A stretch of 64,000 nucleotides of DNA, taken from Sulfurihydrogenibium subterraneum DSM 15120 (GTDB lineage: Bacteria; Aquificota; Aquificia; Aquificales; Hydrogenothermaceae). Where the stretch lies: the NCBI RefSeq assembly GCF_000619805.1, contig NZ_JHUV01000008.1, positions 124,001 through 188,000 on the forward strand, in the 5' to 3' direction. A model generated the notes under the pieces. The model worked only from the letters and a program-made list of their open reading frames with translations. It did no database searches and was not told the DNA's origin. Positions 53,111 through 61,983 of this stretch are shown here, piece by piece. How positions within the stretch are numbered: the stretch's first letter is position 1; each line of letters opens with the position of its first letter. A program made the translations under genes and the position numbers.

Positions 53111-54091
53111 ATGAAAAAAGTTCTTCTAACTGGAGCTGCAGGATTTATAGGCTGGAAAACAGGAAAATTTTTGTTAGAAAAAGGTATTGAAGTTATAGGT
53201 ATTGATAATATGAACGATTACTATGACATAAGACTTAAAGAATACAGGAAAAAAGATTTAGAAAAGTATGAAAACTTTAAATTTTACCATGTTGATATAG
53301 AAAATTTAGGAGCTTTAGAGGTGATATTTAAAGACCACAAATTTTACTGTGTTATCAATCTTGCTGCAAGAGCTGGAGTAAGGTATAGTATGATAAATCC
53401 TCACGTTTATATGACTACAAATGCAAATGGGACTTTAAATTTATTGGAAATGATGAAAAAGTATCAAGTTAAAAAGATGGTTTTGGCTTCAACATCTTCA
53501 CTTTATGCAGGTCAACCAATGCCTTTTAAAGAAGACCTCCCTGTAAACACTCCTATATCTCCTTATGCTGCTTCAAAAAAGGCAGCTGAAGTGATGGCTT
53601 ATACTTACCACTACCTATACGGTATTGATGTTTCAGTTGTAAGATACTTTACTGTGTATGGACCTGCTGGAAGACCTGATATGAGCATTTTTAGATTTAT
53701 AAAATGGATAGATGAAGGAAAGCCTATAATACTTTACGGAGATGGCTCTCAATCAAGAGATTTTACATACGTTGACGATATCGCAGAAGGAACAATTTTA
53801 GCAACTAAAGAGGTTGGTTATGAGATAATAAACTTAGGTGGTGGTAAAAATCCTATAAGTTTAAAAACGGTAATAGAAACTATAGAAAGATATCTTAACA
53901 AAAAGGCAGTTATAGACTACAGACCTTTCCACAAAGCAGACTTAAAAGAAACATGGGCTGATATAACAAAAGCAGAGAAACTTTTAGGCTGGAAACCAAA
54001 TGTAAGCTTTGAAGAGGGAATAAAGAAGACTGTTGAATGGTACTTAGAAAACAGAGAGTTTTTAAAAGATATAGAGGTTGGAAAAGAATAA
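53111..54091 (+). CDS. NAD-dependent epimerase (UDP-glucuronate 4-epimerase-like)
   Basis: 326-residue extended SDR protein. NAD motif TGAAGFIG (about 7-14), IDNMNDYYD typical of UDP-glucuronate 4-epimerases, STSSLYAG, the catalytic YAASK and RYFTVYGPAGRPDM. It probably makes UDP-galacturonate for surface polysaccharide. GGAG precedes the ATG. It stands alone on the plus strand, meeting recO from the other strand three bases after its stop. Confidence 0.88.
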   Translation: MKKVLLTGAAGFIGWKTGKFLLEKGIEVIGIDNMNDYYDIRLKEYRKKDLEKYENFKFYHVDIENLGALEVIFKDHKFYCVINLAARAGVRYSMINPHVYMTTNANGTLNLLEMMKKYQVKKMVLASTSSLYAGQPMPFKEDLPVNTPISPYAASKKAAEVMAYTYHYLYGIDVSVVRYFTVYGPAGRPDMSIFRFIKWIDEGKPIILYGDGSQSRDFTYVDDIAEGTILATKEVGYEIINLGGGKNPISLKTVIETIERYLNKKAVIDYRPFHKADLKETWADITKAEKLLGWKPNVSFEEGIKKTVEWYLENREFLKDIEVGKE

Positions 54092-54094
54092 CAT

Positions 54095-54691
54095 TTATAA
54101 AGAGTGAGCAAAAGACAGGAGCTTCTCTTTTATTTTTTGAAGGTTAATATTTTCTTTATTTGAGATAGAAGAGATTTGTGAGATGGGAGTTTTCAAAAGA
54201 TGAATTAACAGTTCTTTTTCCTGATTTTCAAGGTCAATAATGTTTAAATTTAGTTCGCCGTTTAAATACATAAGTCTTACTAAAAATGAAAGTTCTAACA
54301 AATCAGTGTCGTTTGTTAAAGTAAGATAATATAAAGTTTTTTTTAGGAGTATAAAAATTTTCTCATCTTGATGAGGAGCAAAACTATAAATCCAGCTAAT
54401 AACATTATAAGCTGATAAAAATCTGTTATAATCTTTTACAATTTCAATAGCAACATTTTTAAAATTATCAATCTCGTTTATATAAAGTTTGTCTTTTATC
54501 TTGAAAAAAACACCAGAAAACCAGTTAAACTCTGTTAGGGATACTATCGGTAAATTTTTTATCAGTTGTCCGTTTTGAATAAAAATACTTTCTTTACCTA
54601 ACTTTTTTGTGTAAACAGTTAAACTTAAATCTTTTTCTCCAACAAATGTTCTTTTTAAGACTATGGCTTGGTCTTTGAAAAGTGTGTACAA
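54095..54691 (-). CDS. recO: RecO-like DNA repair protein, short form
   Basis: 198 residues. N-terminal OB-fold (FKDQAIVLKRTFVGEKDLSLTV-like start, then KLGKESIFIQNGQ) and a helical C-terminal domain. It is shorter than typical RecO (about 230-250) and I see no zinc-finger cysteines. TTG start, immediately after the polA stop (TAGTTG). RecO loads RecA together with RecR. Assignment rests on the N-terminal half, so moderate confidence. Confidence 0.68.
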   Translation of the reverse strand: MYTLFKDQAIVLKRTFVGEKDLSLTVYTKKLGKESIFIQNGQLIKNLPIVSLTEFNWFSGVFFKIKDKLYINEIDNFKNVAIEIVKDYNRFLSAYNVISWIYSFAPHQDEKIFILLKKTLYYLTLTNDTDLLELSFLVRLMYLNGELNLNIIDLENQEKELLIHLLKTPISQISSISNKENINLQKIKEKLLSFAHSL

Positions 54692-56452
54692 CTACTCTTT
54701 ACTCCAAGATTTTGATACATTTATCTCGAACTCAACTGGAACTTCTTTTAGTAAATACTTTCCTGCCTTTTCCATAGATTTAGAGAGTATTTCTTTAACT
54801 TTGTCTACATCTTCTTGTTTTACTTCAACAACTATCTCGTCGTGAACGAGATTGACAACCTTTGCGTCTAAGTCTGATAAACTCTTGTAAAATAATACTA
54901 CTGCCATTTTAAGTAAATCACTTCCAGTCCCTTGTATAGGGTAGTTTACTGCGTCTGTAAATTTATAAGCTATAAGTTTTCTTCCAAGTAGTGTTTCAAC
55001 CTGAATAAACTTGTGTTTTTCTAAGTAATTTTTAACTTTTTCGTGCCACTCTTTAAATTTTGGATAAAAATTAAAAAAGTTTTCGTGGAAAGTTTTTGCT
55101 TGAGAAAGTGTTATATTTATATTGTAGTTGTTTTTTGCATACTCTACCAATGATTTTGGAGATATCCCGTAGATAAGTCCAAAGTTTATAGCTTTTGCAA
55201 GATTCCTCTCTTCTTTCGTTATATCTTGATAATCTTTCCCTGTGATTACGGAAGCTGTAAGTTTGTGAAGGTCTTTCTTTTCTTTAAATGCGTTTATCAT
55301 ATTTTCGTCTTTTGTATACTCTGCCGCTATTCTAAGCTCTATCTGAGAGTAGTCTGCAATTATAAATAAGTATCCATCAGATGCTCTGAAAATGCTTTTT
55401 AAATTTTTTGGTATGTTTTGAAGATTTGGTTTATAAGAGGACATTCTACCAGTTGAAGCACCTATCTGTTTAAACTCTCCGTAAATTCTTGAGTTTTTAA
55501 CATACTTAGAAAGTTCTTCTAACTTATCAAGGGTTTTTTTCTCATATCTTAAAGAAAGAAGATTTTTTACTTCTGGTCTATCTTCGTAAGGTTTTAAGTG
55601 TACATCTTGAGATGAGAAAGAGCCTTTTTCTGTTTTAGGTAGTTTTAAGCCTAACTTTTTTGTTAAAAAGTTTGCTACTTGCTGTGGAGAAAAGGGGTCT
55701 ACTGAATACTTTCTTTTAAATTCTATGTAAAGGTTTTGAAAATTAGTTTTAGACTTTTTTATCTGACTGATTAGCTCTGGTTCATCTATTGGTATTCCTG
55801 ACAGCTCTATCGATACTAAACATGGTAAAAAAGCCATTTCTAAAGCTGCTGTCCCATTTTTTACTCCAAAGACTTTATAAGTGTCTCCTGAGGATTTTAA
55901 ATTAGATTGTTCCTCATTAAGTCTTACGACTTGTTCTTTAAAAATTGACCTTAAAACTTCTATATCTTTTACTGCGTATTCTATCTGTTCTTTTGTTAGG
56001 TTTTCTATCCACCAAGGTGAAGTTTGAAAAGATTTATCTACTTCTTCATCTGTTAATCTCATTGCTACTGCAGAAAGGGAATGTTTTTGAGAGTTATCTC
56101 CTTTAGCAAGGATTTTAGAGGCTATAAATGTATCAAATACAACTTTAGGATACACGTTAAAATTAGTTGCTAAAAACTTTAAATCAAACTTAAGATTATG
56201 CCCTACAATACCTTTACTTTCTAAAACTTCTTTTAAAAAATCTGTAAGAGCTTCTTTTTCTACTTTAAAAGCATCTATAACAAAGATGTCTTCTTCTGTT
56301 CCTATCTGGATAAGTCTTACTCTATCGTTAAAATAATCTACCTTTTCAAAGTCTTTTACAGCTACTTCAGTATCTAAGTAAATGAAAGGAACGTTTTTTA
56401 ATTTTTCTTTTAATGGCTCAAGCTGTTGAGACTGTGTTATATAGTTAACCAT
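54692..56452 (-). CDS. polA: DNA polymerase I without 5'-3' exonuclease domain
   Basis: 586 residues, family A. An N-terminal 3'-5' proofreading domain with all acidic residues: YLDTEVA (Exo I), VGHNLKFDLKF (Exo II), YAVKDIEVL (Exo III). Then the polymerase domain: motif A DYSQIELRIAAE, motif B RNLAKAINFGLIYG, motif C LVHDEIVVE. The Taq/E. coli-type flap nuclease domain is missing. This short form is known from Aquificota and is related to polymerases of hot-spring viruses and the apicoplast. ATG overlaps the pncA stop by eight bases. Confidence 0.93.
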   Translation of the reverse strand: MVNYITQSQQLEPLKEKLKNVPFIYLDTEVAVKDFEKVDYFNDRVRLIQIGTEEDIFVIDAFKVEKEALTDFLKEVLESKGIVGHNLKFDLKFLATNFNVYPKVVFDTFIASKILAKGDNSQKHSLSAVAMRLTDEEVDKSFQTSPWWIENLTKEQIEYAVKDIEVLRSIFKEQVVRLNEEQSNLKSSGDTYKVFGVKNGTAALEMAFLPCLVSIELSGIPIDEPELISQIKKSKTNFQNLYIEFKRKYSVDPFSPQQVANFLTKKLGLKLPKTEKGSFSSQDVHLKPYEDRPEVKNLLSLRYEKKTLDKLEELSKYVKNSRIYGEFKQIGASTGRMSSYKPNLQNIPKNLKSIFRASDGYLFIIADYSQIELRIAAEYTKDENMINAFKEKKDLHKLTASVITGKDYQDITKEERNLAKAINFGLIYGISPKSLVEYAKNNYNINITLSQAKTFHENFFNFYPKFKEWHEKVKNYLEKHKFIQVETLLGRKLIAYKFTDAVNYPIQGTGSDLLKMAVVLFYKSLSDLDAKVVNLVHDEIVVEVKQEDVDKVKEILSKSMEKAGKYLLKEVPVEFEINVSKSWSKE

Positions 56453-57026
56453 CTATGTCTTCTAAAGTTAAAGCCGTAGCAGTTTTTTCTAAAAGGTCTT
56501 TAATAATATCCTGCTCTTTTTCTGGGAATACTGCTTTTACTGCATCAGTTAATATAAAAACTTGATAACCTAAGTTTAAACCGCCGATTACAGTATTTTT
56601 AACACAAAAATCAGTTGCAACACCACAAACAAAAATTCTTTTTATACCCCTTTCTTGTAGTAGAGAGTGCAGATTTGTACCTTGAAATCCAGAGTATGCG
56701 TCAAAATCTGGACTTATCCCTTTTGAAATTATAAATTTATTGTCAGAAGGTATTTTTAAATCTGGATGTAATTTTGCACCTTCTGTGTTTTGAACGCAAT
56801 GGGCAGGCCAGATACCACCAAAACCTTTAAAAGATATGTGATTTTCCGGATGCCAGTCCCTTGTAAAGAAAACAGGGTTTAATTTTTTTTCAAAAAGCTC
56901 TATATAACTGTTTATAGTAGGTACTATCTTATCAGCATCTTTTACAGGAAGAACGCCATAAGGCATAAAATCGTTTTGCATATCAACCACTATTAAAGCA
57001 TCTTTGTCTGTTATCTTTACTTTCAT
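56445..57026 (-). CDS. pncA: Nicotinamidase
   Basis: 193 residues of the isochorismatase-like cysteine hydrolase fold. Catalytic Asp in VVDMQNDFM (about 14-22), metal site DWHPENH, Lys near SKGISPDFDAYSG and nucleophile Cys in VCGVATDFCVKNT. It deamidates nicotinamide for NAD recycling. The PncA-type D-x-HxxxH set favours nicotinamidase over other isochorismatase relatives. Overlaps dksA-like stop by four bases (ATGA). Confidence 0.87.
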   Translation of the reverse strand: MKVKITDKDALIVVDMQNDFMPYGVLPVKDADKIVPTINSYIELFEKKLNPVFFTRDWHPENHISFKGFGGIWPAHCVQNTEGAKLHPDLKIPSDNKFIISKGISPDFDAYSGFQGTNLHSLLQERGIKRIFVCGVATDFCVKNTVIGGLNLGYQVFILTDAVKAVFPEKEQDIIKDLLEKTATALTLEDIDG

Positions 57027-57376
57027 TCTTCATCTTCCTCCTGCTTAACTTTACAGTTAATACATAAAGATGCAACAGGACGTGCTTTTAATCTCTCATA
57101 AGGAATCTCTGCACCACAAGACTCACATATACCATAAACACCATACTCTATTTTCAAAAGAGTATCTTCTATCTTTTTAAGGAGTTTTCTTTCTCTATCT
57201 AAAGTCCTTAATGTAAGGATTCTTTCGGTTTCAGCTTCTGCTCTTTCCATTTCATCTGCACCTTCAAAGGATAAAGCTTCTCCAGTATTTTGTTTCGTAT
57301 CTTCTATGATTTTATTTTTCCACTCAATAAGTATATTTTTTAACTCTTCTATCTGCTGTGGTGTTAAGTGGTTCAT
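57023..57376 (-). CDS. DksA/TraR-type C4 zinc-finger protein
   Basis: 117 residues: an N-terminal coiled coil (LTPQQIEELKNILIEWKNKI and on), acidic tip containing DEMERAEAE, then the zinc finger GICESCGAEIPYERLKARP and CINCK. Binds RNA polymerase through the secondary channel in DksA; this short form may be a DksA paralogue. The acidic tip (D-E-x-E) differs from the DxxDxA of E. coli DksA. Heads the pncA-polA-recO string. Confidence 0.88.
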   Translation of the reverse strand: MNHLTPQQIEELKNILIEWKNKIIEDTKQNTGEALSFEGADEMERAEAETERILTLRTLDRERKLLKKIEDTLLKIEYGVYGICESCGAEIPYERLKARPVASLCINCKVKQEEDEE

Positions 57377-57431
57377 AATTTTACCTCTTAGCTAAATTTT
57401 TTTATACTAAGAGGCTAATTATAACATAAAT

Positions 57432-58145
57432 TTAGAAAAATTTAAAAGTTATTCCACCGTAAAATGAGTAATTATTATCTGGATTAAAAATCTTTCCTAA
57501 CCCTATACCAATTTCTACTTTTCCTTTACTATATCCTATTCCTATCAATCCACCTTTTTCTGTTTTATCATAGGAACTTAGGTAGAAAGTTGTAATTACA
57601 CTTAAAGCATCTGTTAAGTAGTATTCTGCGGAAATAGATTGAAAAAACTCATTCTGCCCCGATATTCTATTTTTATGTACCATAAAAGACGTATTAGCGT
57701 AGAAAGTTAATCTTTCAAAATCTGCTTGAGATACGAGAGTTATACCATAGCTAAGGTGATGTTCGCTAAAATCACTGTCTTTCTTTACAGGAATACCTAA
57801 AAAAGGTTTTATTGCAAATTTTAATCCATCTTTTTCGAAAAATCTGTATTTAACTTCTACAAACGGGTCAGATATGTCAGAGTATGCGTTTTCATAGTTT
57901 TTTAAATATCCAAAAGGTATATTTAAAGCCAAGTCTGTTTTGTCGTTGTAGCCGTAAGTAAAGTTAAATATGTAGCTACCATCTGATTCATCCGTATGTT
58001 TCTTATAAAAGAAGTAGTTTTCATTTTGATAGTTGCCTGTTCCAAGGGTTTCCGTGTCATCCCATATTAAAGCTTTTTTACCTGCAAAAGCATTTATAGA
58101 TAGAGTTAAAATAACTAGAAACCCTGATATTAATTTTTTATTCAT
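57432..58145 (-). CDS. Outer membrane beta-barrel protein, unknown function
   Basis: 237 residues from ATG at 58145 (AGGAGG eight bases upstream); the longer reading to 58262 has no signal peptide and no ribosome site. Signal peptide MNKKLISGFL to AFA; mature protein GKKALIWDDTETLGTGNYQNE, then about twelve amphipathic strands and a terminal Phe. Similar in style to the barrel in the nickel operon (phenol-degradation 'MetA'-type). No partner gene is evident; it is divergent to sco. Confidence 0.72.
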   Translation of the reverse strand: MNKKLISGFLVILTLSINAFAGKKALIWDDTETLGTGNYQNENYFFYKKHTDESDGSYIFNFTYGYNDKTDLALNIPFGYLKNYENAYSDISDPFVEVKYRFFEKDGLKFAIKPFLGIPVKKDSDFSEHHLSYGITLVSQADFERLTFYANTSFMVHKNRISGQNEFFQSISAEYYLTDALSVITTFYLSSYDKTEKGGLIGIGYSKGKVEIGIGLGKIFNPDNNYSFYGGITFKFF

Positions 58146-58254
58146 GTAAAACCTCCTACCTAAATATTTTAAATTAACCCTCAAAAATTTGAGTTTTATT
58201 CTATTGTAATTGAGACTTAATTTCAATGATAAAATTAGAAAGTTAATCATGTTA

Positions 58255-58303
58255 AATTTCAAGTTGAAATTAACACAAAATTAATATATGATTTAAATCA
58301 ATA
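58255..58303 (+). promoter_or_regulatory. sco promoter with two palindromes
   Basis: TTGAAA (58264-58269), 17 bp, TATGAT (58287-58292). The -35 lies in a perfect palindrome AATTTCAAGTTGAAATT (58255-58271) and the -10 overlaps TGATTTAAATCA (58289-58300). The 18-mer 58286-58303 is identical to that of the oxidase promoter at 51706-51723. Confidence 0.68.
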
Positions 58304-58323
58304 AATATTCAGGAGGTGTGAAG

Positions 58324-58932
58324 ATGAAGAAGCTCCAAAGTTTACTGCTTGTTTTTGTTTTATCTGCTTTATCTATGGCTTATACTTTACAGGGAAGTAC
58401 AAAGGGATACCCTAAACCTGTGATTGAAGTGGAGAATCTTGTTAATGAAGAAGGTAAACCTACAAAACTTTCAGACTTTAAAGGAAAGGTTGTTATACTT
58501 TATTTTGGATTTACAAACTGTCAACACGTATGTCCTACAGTAAGTGCATCGTTAAAAAGAGTTTCTGATGCATTAGTTCAAAAAGGATTAAAAGACAAGT
58601 TTCAGATTGTTTTTATAACAGTTGACCCTAAAAGAGATACTCCAGAAGTTTTAAAAGAGTATAAAAAATCTCACGAATTTGACACCTTCACATTTTTAAC
58701 AGGTAAAGAAGAAGACCTAAAAAAAGTTTGGAAAGCTTACGGTATAGAAGTCAAAGAGAAAGAAATGGAGATGAAACACGGAGACCACATTATGAAGCAC
58801 AAAATGATTTCTCATACTCCTGTTATAACCTTTATAATAGACAAAAATGGTAAAATTGTTGAAGATTACAAAGGAATATACCTACCAGAAGACAAAATGA
58901 TACAGGATATTGAATATCTCATAAAAAATTAG
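58324..58932 (+). CDS. SCO1/SenC-family copper chaperone
   Basis: 202 residues with signal peptide (MKKLQSLLLV to SMA) and a thioredoxin fold. The copper motif is NCQHVCPT (CxxxC), and the third ligand His is in ISHTPV. Before it is a Met/His-rich insert (MEMKHGDHIMKHKM), which could hold extra copper. Delivers copper to cytochrome oxidase; shared promoter elements with the ccoNO operon support this. ATG at 58324 stands seven bases after AGGAGG, preferred to a GTG two codons earlier. Confidence 0.9.
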   Translation: MKKLQSLLLVFVLSALSMAYTLQGSTKGYPKPVIEVENLVNEEGKPTKLSDFKGKVVILYFGFTNCQHVCPTVSASLKRVSDALVQKGLKDKFQIVFITVDPKRDTPEVLKEYKKSHEFDTFTFLTGKEEDLKKVWKAYGIEVKEKEMEMKHGDHIMKHKMISHTPVITFIIDKNGKIVEDYKGIYLPEDKMIQDIEYLIKN

Positions 58933-58940
58933 CATAAGAA

Positions 58941-58955
58941 GGGGCTTTTAGCCCC
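58941..58955. terminator. Bidirectional terminator between sco and the RND operon
   Basis: GGGGC-TTTTA-GCCCC hairpin. On the minus strand it is followed by TTCTT and later a T6 run and includes the pump gene's stop codon in its loop. On the plus strand it lies 8 bases after the sco stop with a weak T-run. Confidence 0.68.
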
Positions 58956-61900
58956 TGTTGAACATTCTATAAACAACTGGAAGGATAAGTAAAGTTAGCA
59001 TTGTAGAAGTGAAAATTCCGCCTATAACGACAATTGCTATTGGTTTTTGAGTTTCTGAACCAATATCTCCACTAAACAGTATCGGAAGTAGTCCTAAAGA
59101 TGCAGCTGTTGCTGTTATTAGTATAGGACGGAGCCTTAGTTTTGTGGCTAAGTTAATAGCATCGTCTATGTTTCTTCCTTCGGCTATAAGTTGCCTTATG
59201 TAGGATATTAAAACTACTCCGTTTAAAGTGGCTATTCCAAAAACTGCTATAAATCCTATCGCAGCAGGAACAGATAAATTAAAACCTGATAAATATAAAG
59301 AGATTATTCCTCCGATAGTAGCAAATGGAACATTTAGTATAACTATTAAGGCATCTTTTATAGAGTTATAGTTTAAGTAAAGGATCATAAAAATCAAAAG
59401 TATAACGATAGGAATGATTATTGAAAGTTTTTTCATTGCTCTTTCTTGATTTTCAAACTGCCCAGAAAACTGTATAAAGTACCCTTGAGGAAGTTTGACT
59501 TCTTTTTCTATTTTCAGTTTAAGTTCTTGTATAAATCCTCCAAGGTCTCTTCCTTCAAGGTTTGATTGAACTAAAGCGTATCTTAAGCCATTTTCATGTC
59601 TTATTTTAAAGAAACCTTCTGTAATCTCTATATCAGCCAACTCTGATAAGCTCAAAAGATAACCATCTTTTGTTGTTATTGGAATTTGAGACAGTTTTTC
59701 AATGCTGTTTATGGTATCTTGTGGAAGTCTAAGAATGATAGGAAAAGTTATTAAACCTTGTTTTAAGTAGTTTGCTTCATAACCTGTAAAGTATCTACCA
59801 ACTATAGACAACAGCTCCTCGGGTTTGATGTTGTACTTAGCTAAAACTTCTTTTTTAGGGGTTATTTTTAGTTGTAATTTTCCTGATTGTGCCTCTGTTT
59901 CTACGTCAACAGACCCTTTTGTATTTTTTACAATTTCTTCTATTTTGTGTCCTATTTGATTTACTTTTTCAAGGTCATCTCCAAAAACTTTTATAGCAAC
60001 AGTTGACTTTACTCCTGATAAGAGCTCATCTATCCTCATCTGAATAGGCTGTGTAAATCCAAAGCTAACTCCAGGAATGTCTTTTAACTTTTCCCTTAAA
60101 ATGTTTTCAAACTCTTCTCTTTTTTTGAAGTTTTTCCATTCTTCGTAAGGTTTTAAAATAATAAATGTTTCTATATAATTTACCTCTTCAGGCTCTCCTT
60201 TTTCAGCTCTACCAATGTTAGAAAAGGCATTTTCTACTTCTGGAAAATCTTTTGCAGTTTGTTCAACTATACTTGCAACTCTTTTTGCTTCATCAAGACT
60301 TACATTAGGATTTAGAAAACTTTTTACTAAAACAGACCCTTCATTTAAAGTTGGTGCAAACTCTGTACCTATTCGTGTAAAAAGGAATAGAGAGAATAAA
60401 AAAACAATAACAACAGAAATAAGAACGGTTTTACCATGTTTTAAAGTTTTGTTAAGTATTTTGTGGTAAACTTTGTTTAAAATTTCCATCGCTTTTGTTT
60501 CTTCTGATTTTGGTTTACTTAAAAAGTAGTAGGATAAAGCAGGCATAAACACAAAAGCAACTATTAAAGAAGATACAAGGGCAAATATAATTGTAAGGGC
60601 AAGGGGCTTGTAATACTTACCTTCAACTGACTCAAAACTAAATATAGGTATAAAGACAACTGTTATAATCAATATTGCAAAAGCAACGGGTTTGAAAACT
60701 TCTTTAACAGAATTTTTTATAACCTCTAACTTTGATGCTTCTTTGCCGTGAAACATATGTCTGAATGTGTTTTCTACTACAACAACTGTTGCATCAGCAA
60801 AAAGTCCTATTCCTATTGCAAGTCCTGATAAAGACATAAGATTTCCAGAAAGTCCAATTTCTTTCATAAATATAAACGCCATTAAAAGAGTAATTGGAAT
60901 AGACAAAACAACTAAAATAGCCGACCTTACACTTCCAAGGTAAAAAATCATAGCAATGGATACTAAGATTATACCTTCAACTAACGCTTTTTCTACCGTT
61001 GAAACAGCTTTTTGTGTAAGATAAGACTGGTCGTACAGAATTTTTATATCAACATCTTTAGGAAGGATTTTTTTAATTTCTTCAAACTGTTTGTAAAGCC
61101 TGTCAACAAGCTCTTTTGTATTTACGTTAACCCTTTTTAAGATTATATTACCTTGGACTTCTTGACCATTTAGTGTAAAAGCTCCTCTTCTGTTTGGAAT
61201 CTCTCCTTCTTCAACATCTGCCACGTCTGAAAGTTTAAGATAAGAGCCGTTTTCTGTTTTAATAGCTATGTTTTTTATATCTTCCACAGAAGTGATGTAA
61301 TTTACAGCTCTAACTATCAAATCTCCTTGAGGTGTTTTTGAAAATCCTCCAGGAGTTACTATTCCATATTTTTCAACTGCATCGCTTACATCATTAAAAG
61401 AAAGTCCATAAGATAAAAGTTTATCAGGATATATCTTCACTAAAAAAGCTTTTTCTGGACCCCACTGGCTTATTTCTTCTACTCCGTCAACAGACTTTAT
61501 AAGTGGTTTTATTTTCCATTCCTGAATAGTCCTTAAATCTGTTAAAGGTTTATCTTTTGAAGTTAATGCGTATATCAGAACATTTCCAAGTCCTGAGCTG
61601 TTTGGTCCCATAACAGGATTATACTGGGAAGGTATTTGGGATTTTGCATCAGAGAGCTTCTCCATAACCAACCTTCTTGCAAAGTAAATATCTGTCCCAT
61701 CTTTAAAAAATACGGATATGTAAGACAGCCCAGGCAGTGAAACACTTCTAACTGTACTTACGTCTTTAATTCCTGACATTACTGTTTCTATCTTCTTTGT
61801 TATGAGTGATTCTACTTCTTCTGCAGACAGTCCTGGAGCTTCTGTGTATATGTTTACTTGAACAGGCGTAGGGTCTGGAAAAGTATCTATAGGAAGGGTT

Positions 61901-61983
61901 TTATAAGAGTAAAATCCAAAAGAAACTATTAAAACAAGCAAAAATAAAACAAAAATTCTGTATCTTAACAATAAGTCTATCAT
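58948..61983 (-). CDS. Heavy-metal-type RND efflux pump (CusA/CzcA family)
   Basis: 1011-residue inner membrane pump. TM4 reads GLAIGIGLFADATVVVVEN: Ala at the first acidic position, then Asp and Glu, a pattern shared with CusA rather than CzcA. The three substrate methionines of CusA appear replaced, however (EEVNYIET in place of DMIET, FTQPIQMRID in place of FTMPIK), so copper or silver specificity is unproven. C-terminal SLGLLPILFSGDIGSETQKP is typical of the family. Overlaps the adaptor by four bases. Confidence 0.88.
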   Translation of the reverse strand: MIDLLLRYRIFVLFLLVLIVSFGFYSYKTLPIDTFPDPTPVQVNIYTEAPGLSAEEVESLITKKIETVMSGIKDVSTVRSVSLPGLSYISVFFKDGTDIYFARRLVMEKLSDAKSQIPSQYNPVMGPNSSGLGNVLIYALTSKDKPLTDLRTIQEWKIKPLIKSVDGVEEISQWGPEKAFLVKIYPDKLLSYGLSFNDVSDAVEKYGIVTPGGFSKTPQGDLIVRAVNYITSVEDIKNIAIKTENGSYLKLSDVADVEEGEIPNRRGAFTLNGQEVQGNIILKRVNVNTKELVDRLYKQFEEIKKILPKDVDIKILYDQSYLTQKAVSTVEKALVEGIILVSIAMIFYLGSVRSAILVVLSIPITLLMAFIFMKEIGLSGNLMSLSGLAIGIGLFADATVVVVENTFRHMFHGKEASKLEVIKNSVKEVFKPVAFAILIITVVFIPIFSFESVEGKYYKPLALTIIFALVSSLIVAFVFMPALSYYFLSKPKSEETKAMEILNKVYHKILNKTLKHGKTVLISVVIVFLFSLFLFTRIGTEFAPTLNEGSVLVKSFLNPNVSLDEAKRVASIVEQTAKDFPEVENAFSNIGRAEKGEPEEVNYIETFIILKPYEEWKNFKKREEFENILREKLKDIPGVSFGFTQPIQMRIDELLSGVKSTVAIKVFGDDLEKVNQIGHKIEEIVKNTKGSVDVETEAQSGKLQLKITPKKEVLAKYNIKPEELLSIVGRYFTGYEANYLKQGLITFPIILRLPQDTINSIEKLSQIPITTKDGYLLSLSELADIEITEGFFKIRHENGLRYALVQSNLEGRDLGGFIQELKLKIEKEVKLPQGYFIQFSGQFENQERAMKKLSIIIPIVILLIFMILYLNYNSIKDALIVILNVPFATIGGIISLYLSGFNLSVPAAIGFIAVFGIATLNGVVLISYIRQLIAEGRNIDDAINLATKLRLRPILITATAASLGLLPILFSGDIGSETQKPIAIVVIGGIFTSTMLTLLILPVVYRMFNRG

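Noticed and set aside
58146-58262. N-terminal extension of the outer membrane protein up to 58262
   Set aside because: Without ribosome site and signal peptide; a strong AGGAGG and signal sequence mark ATG at 58145.
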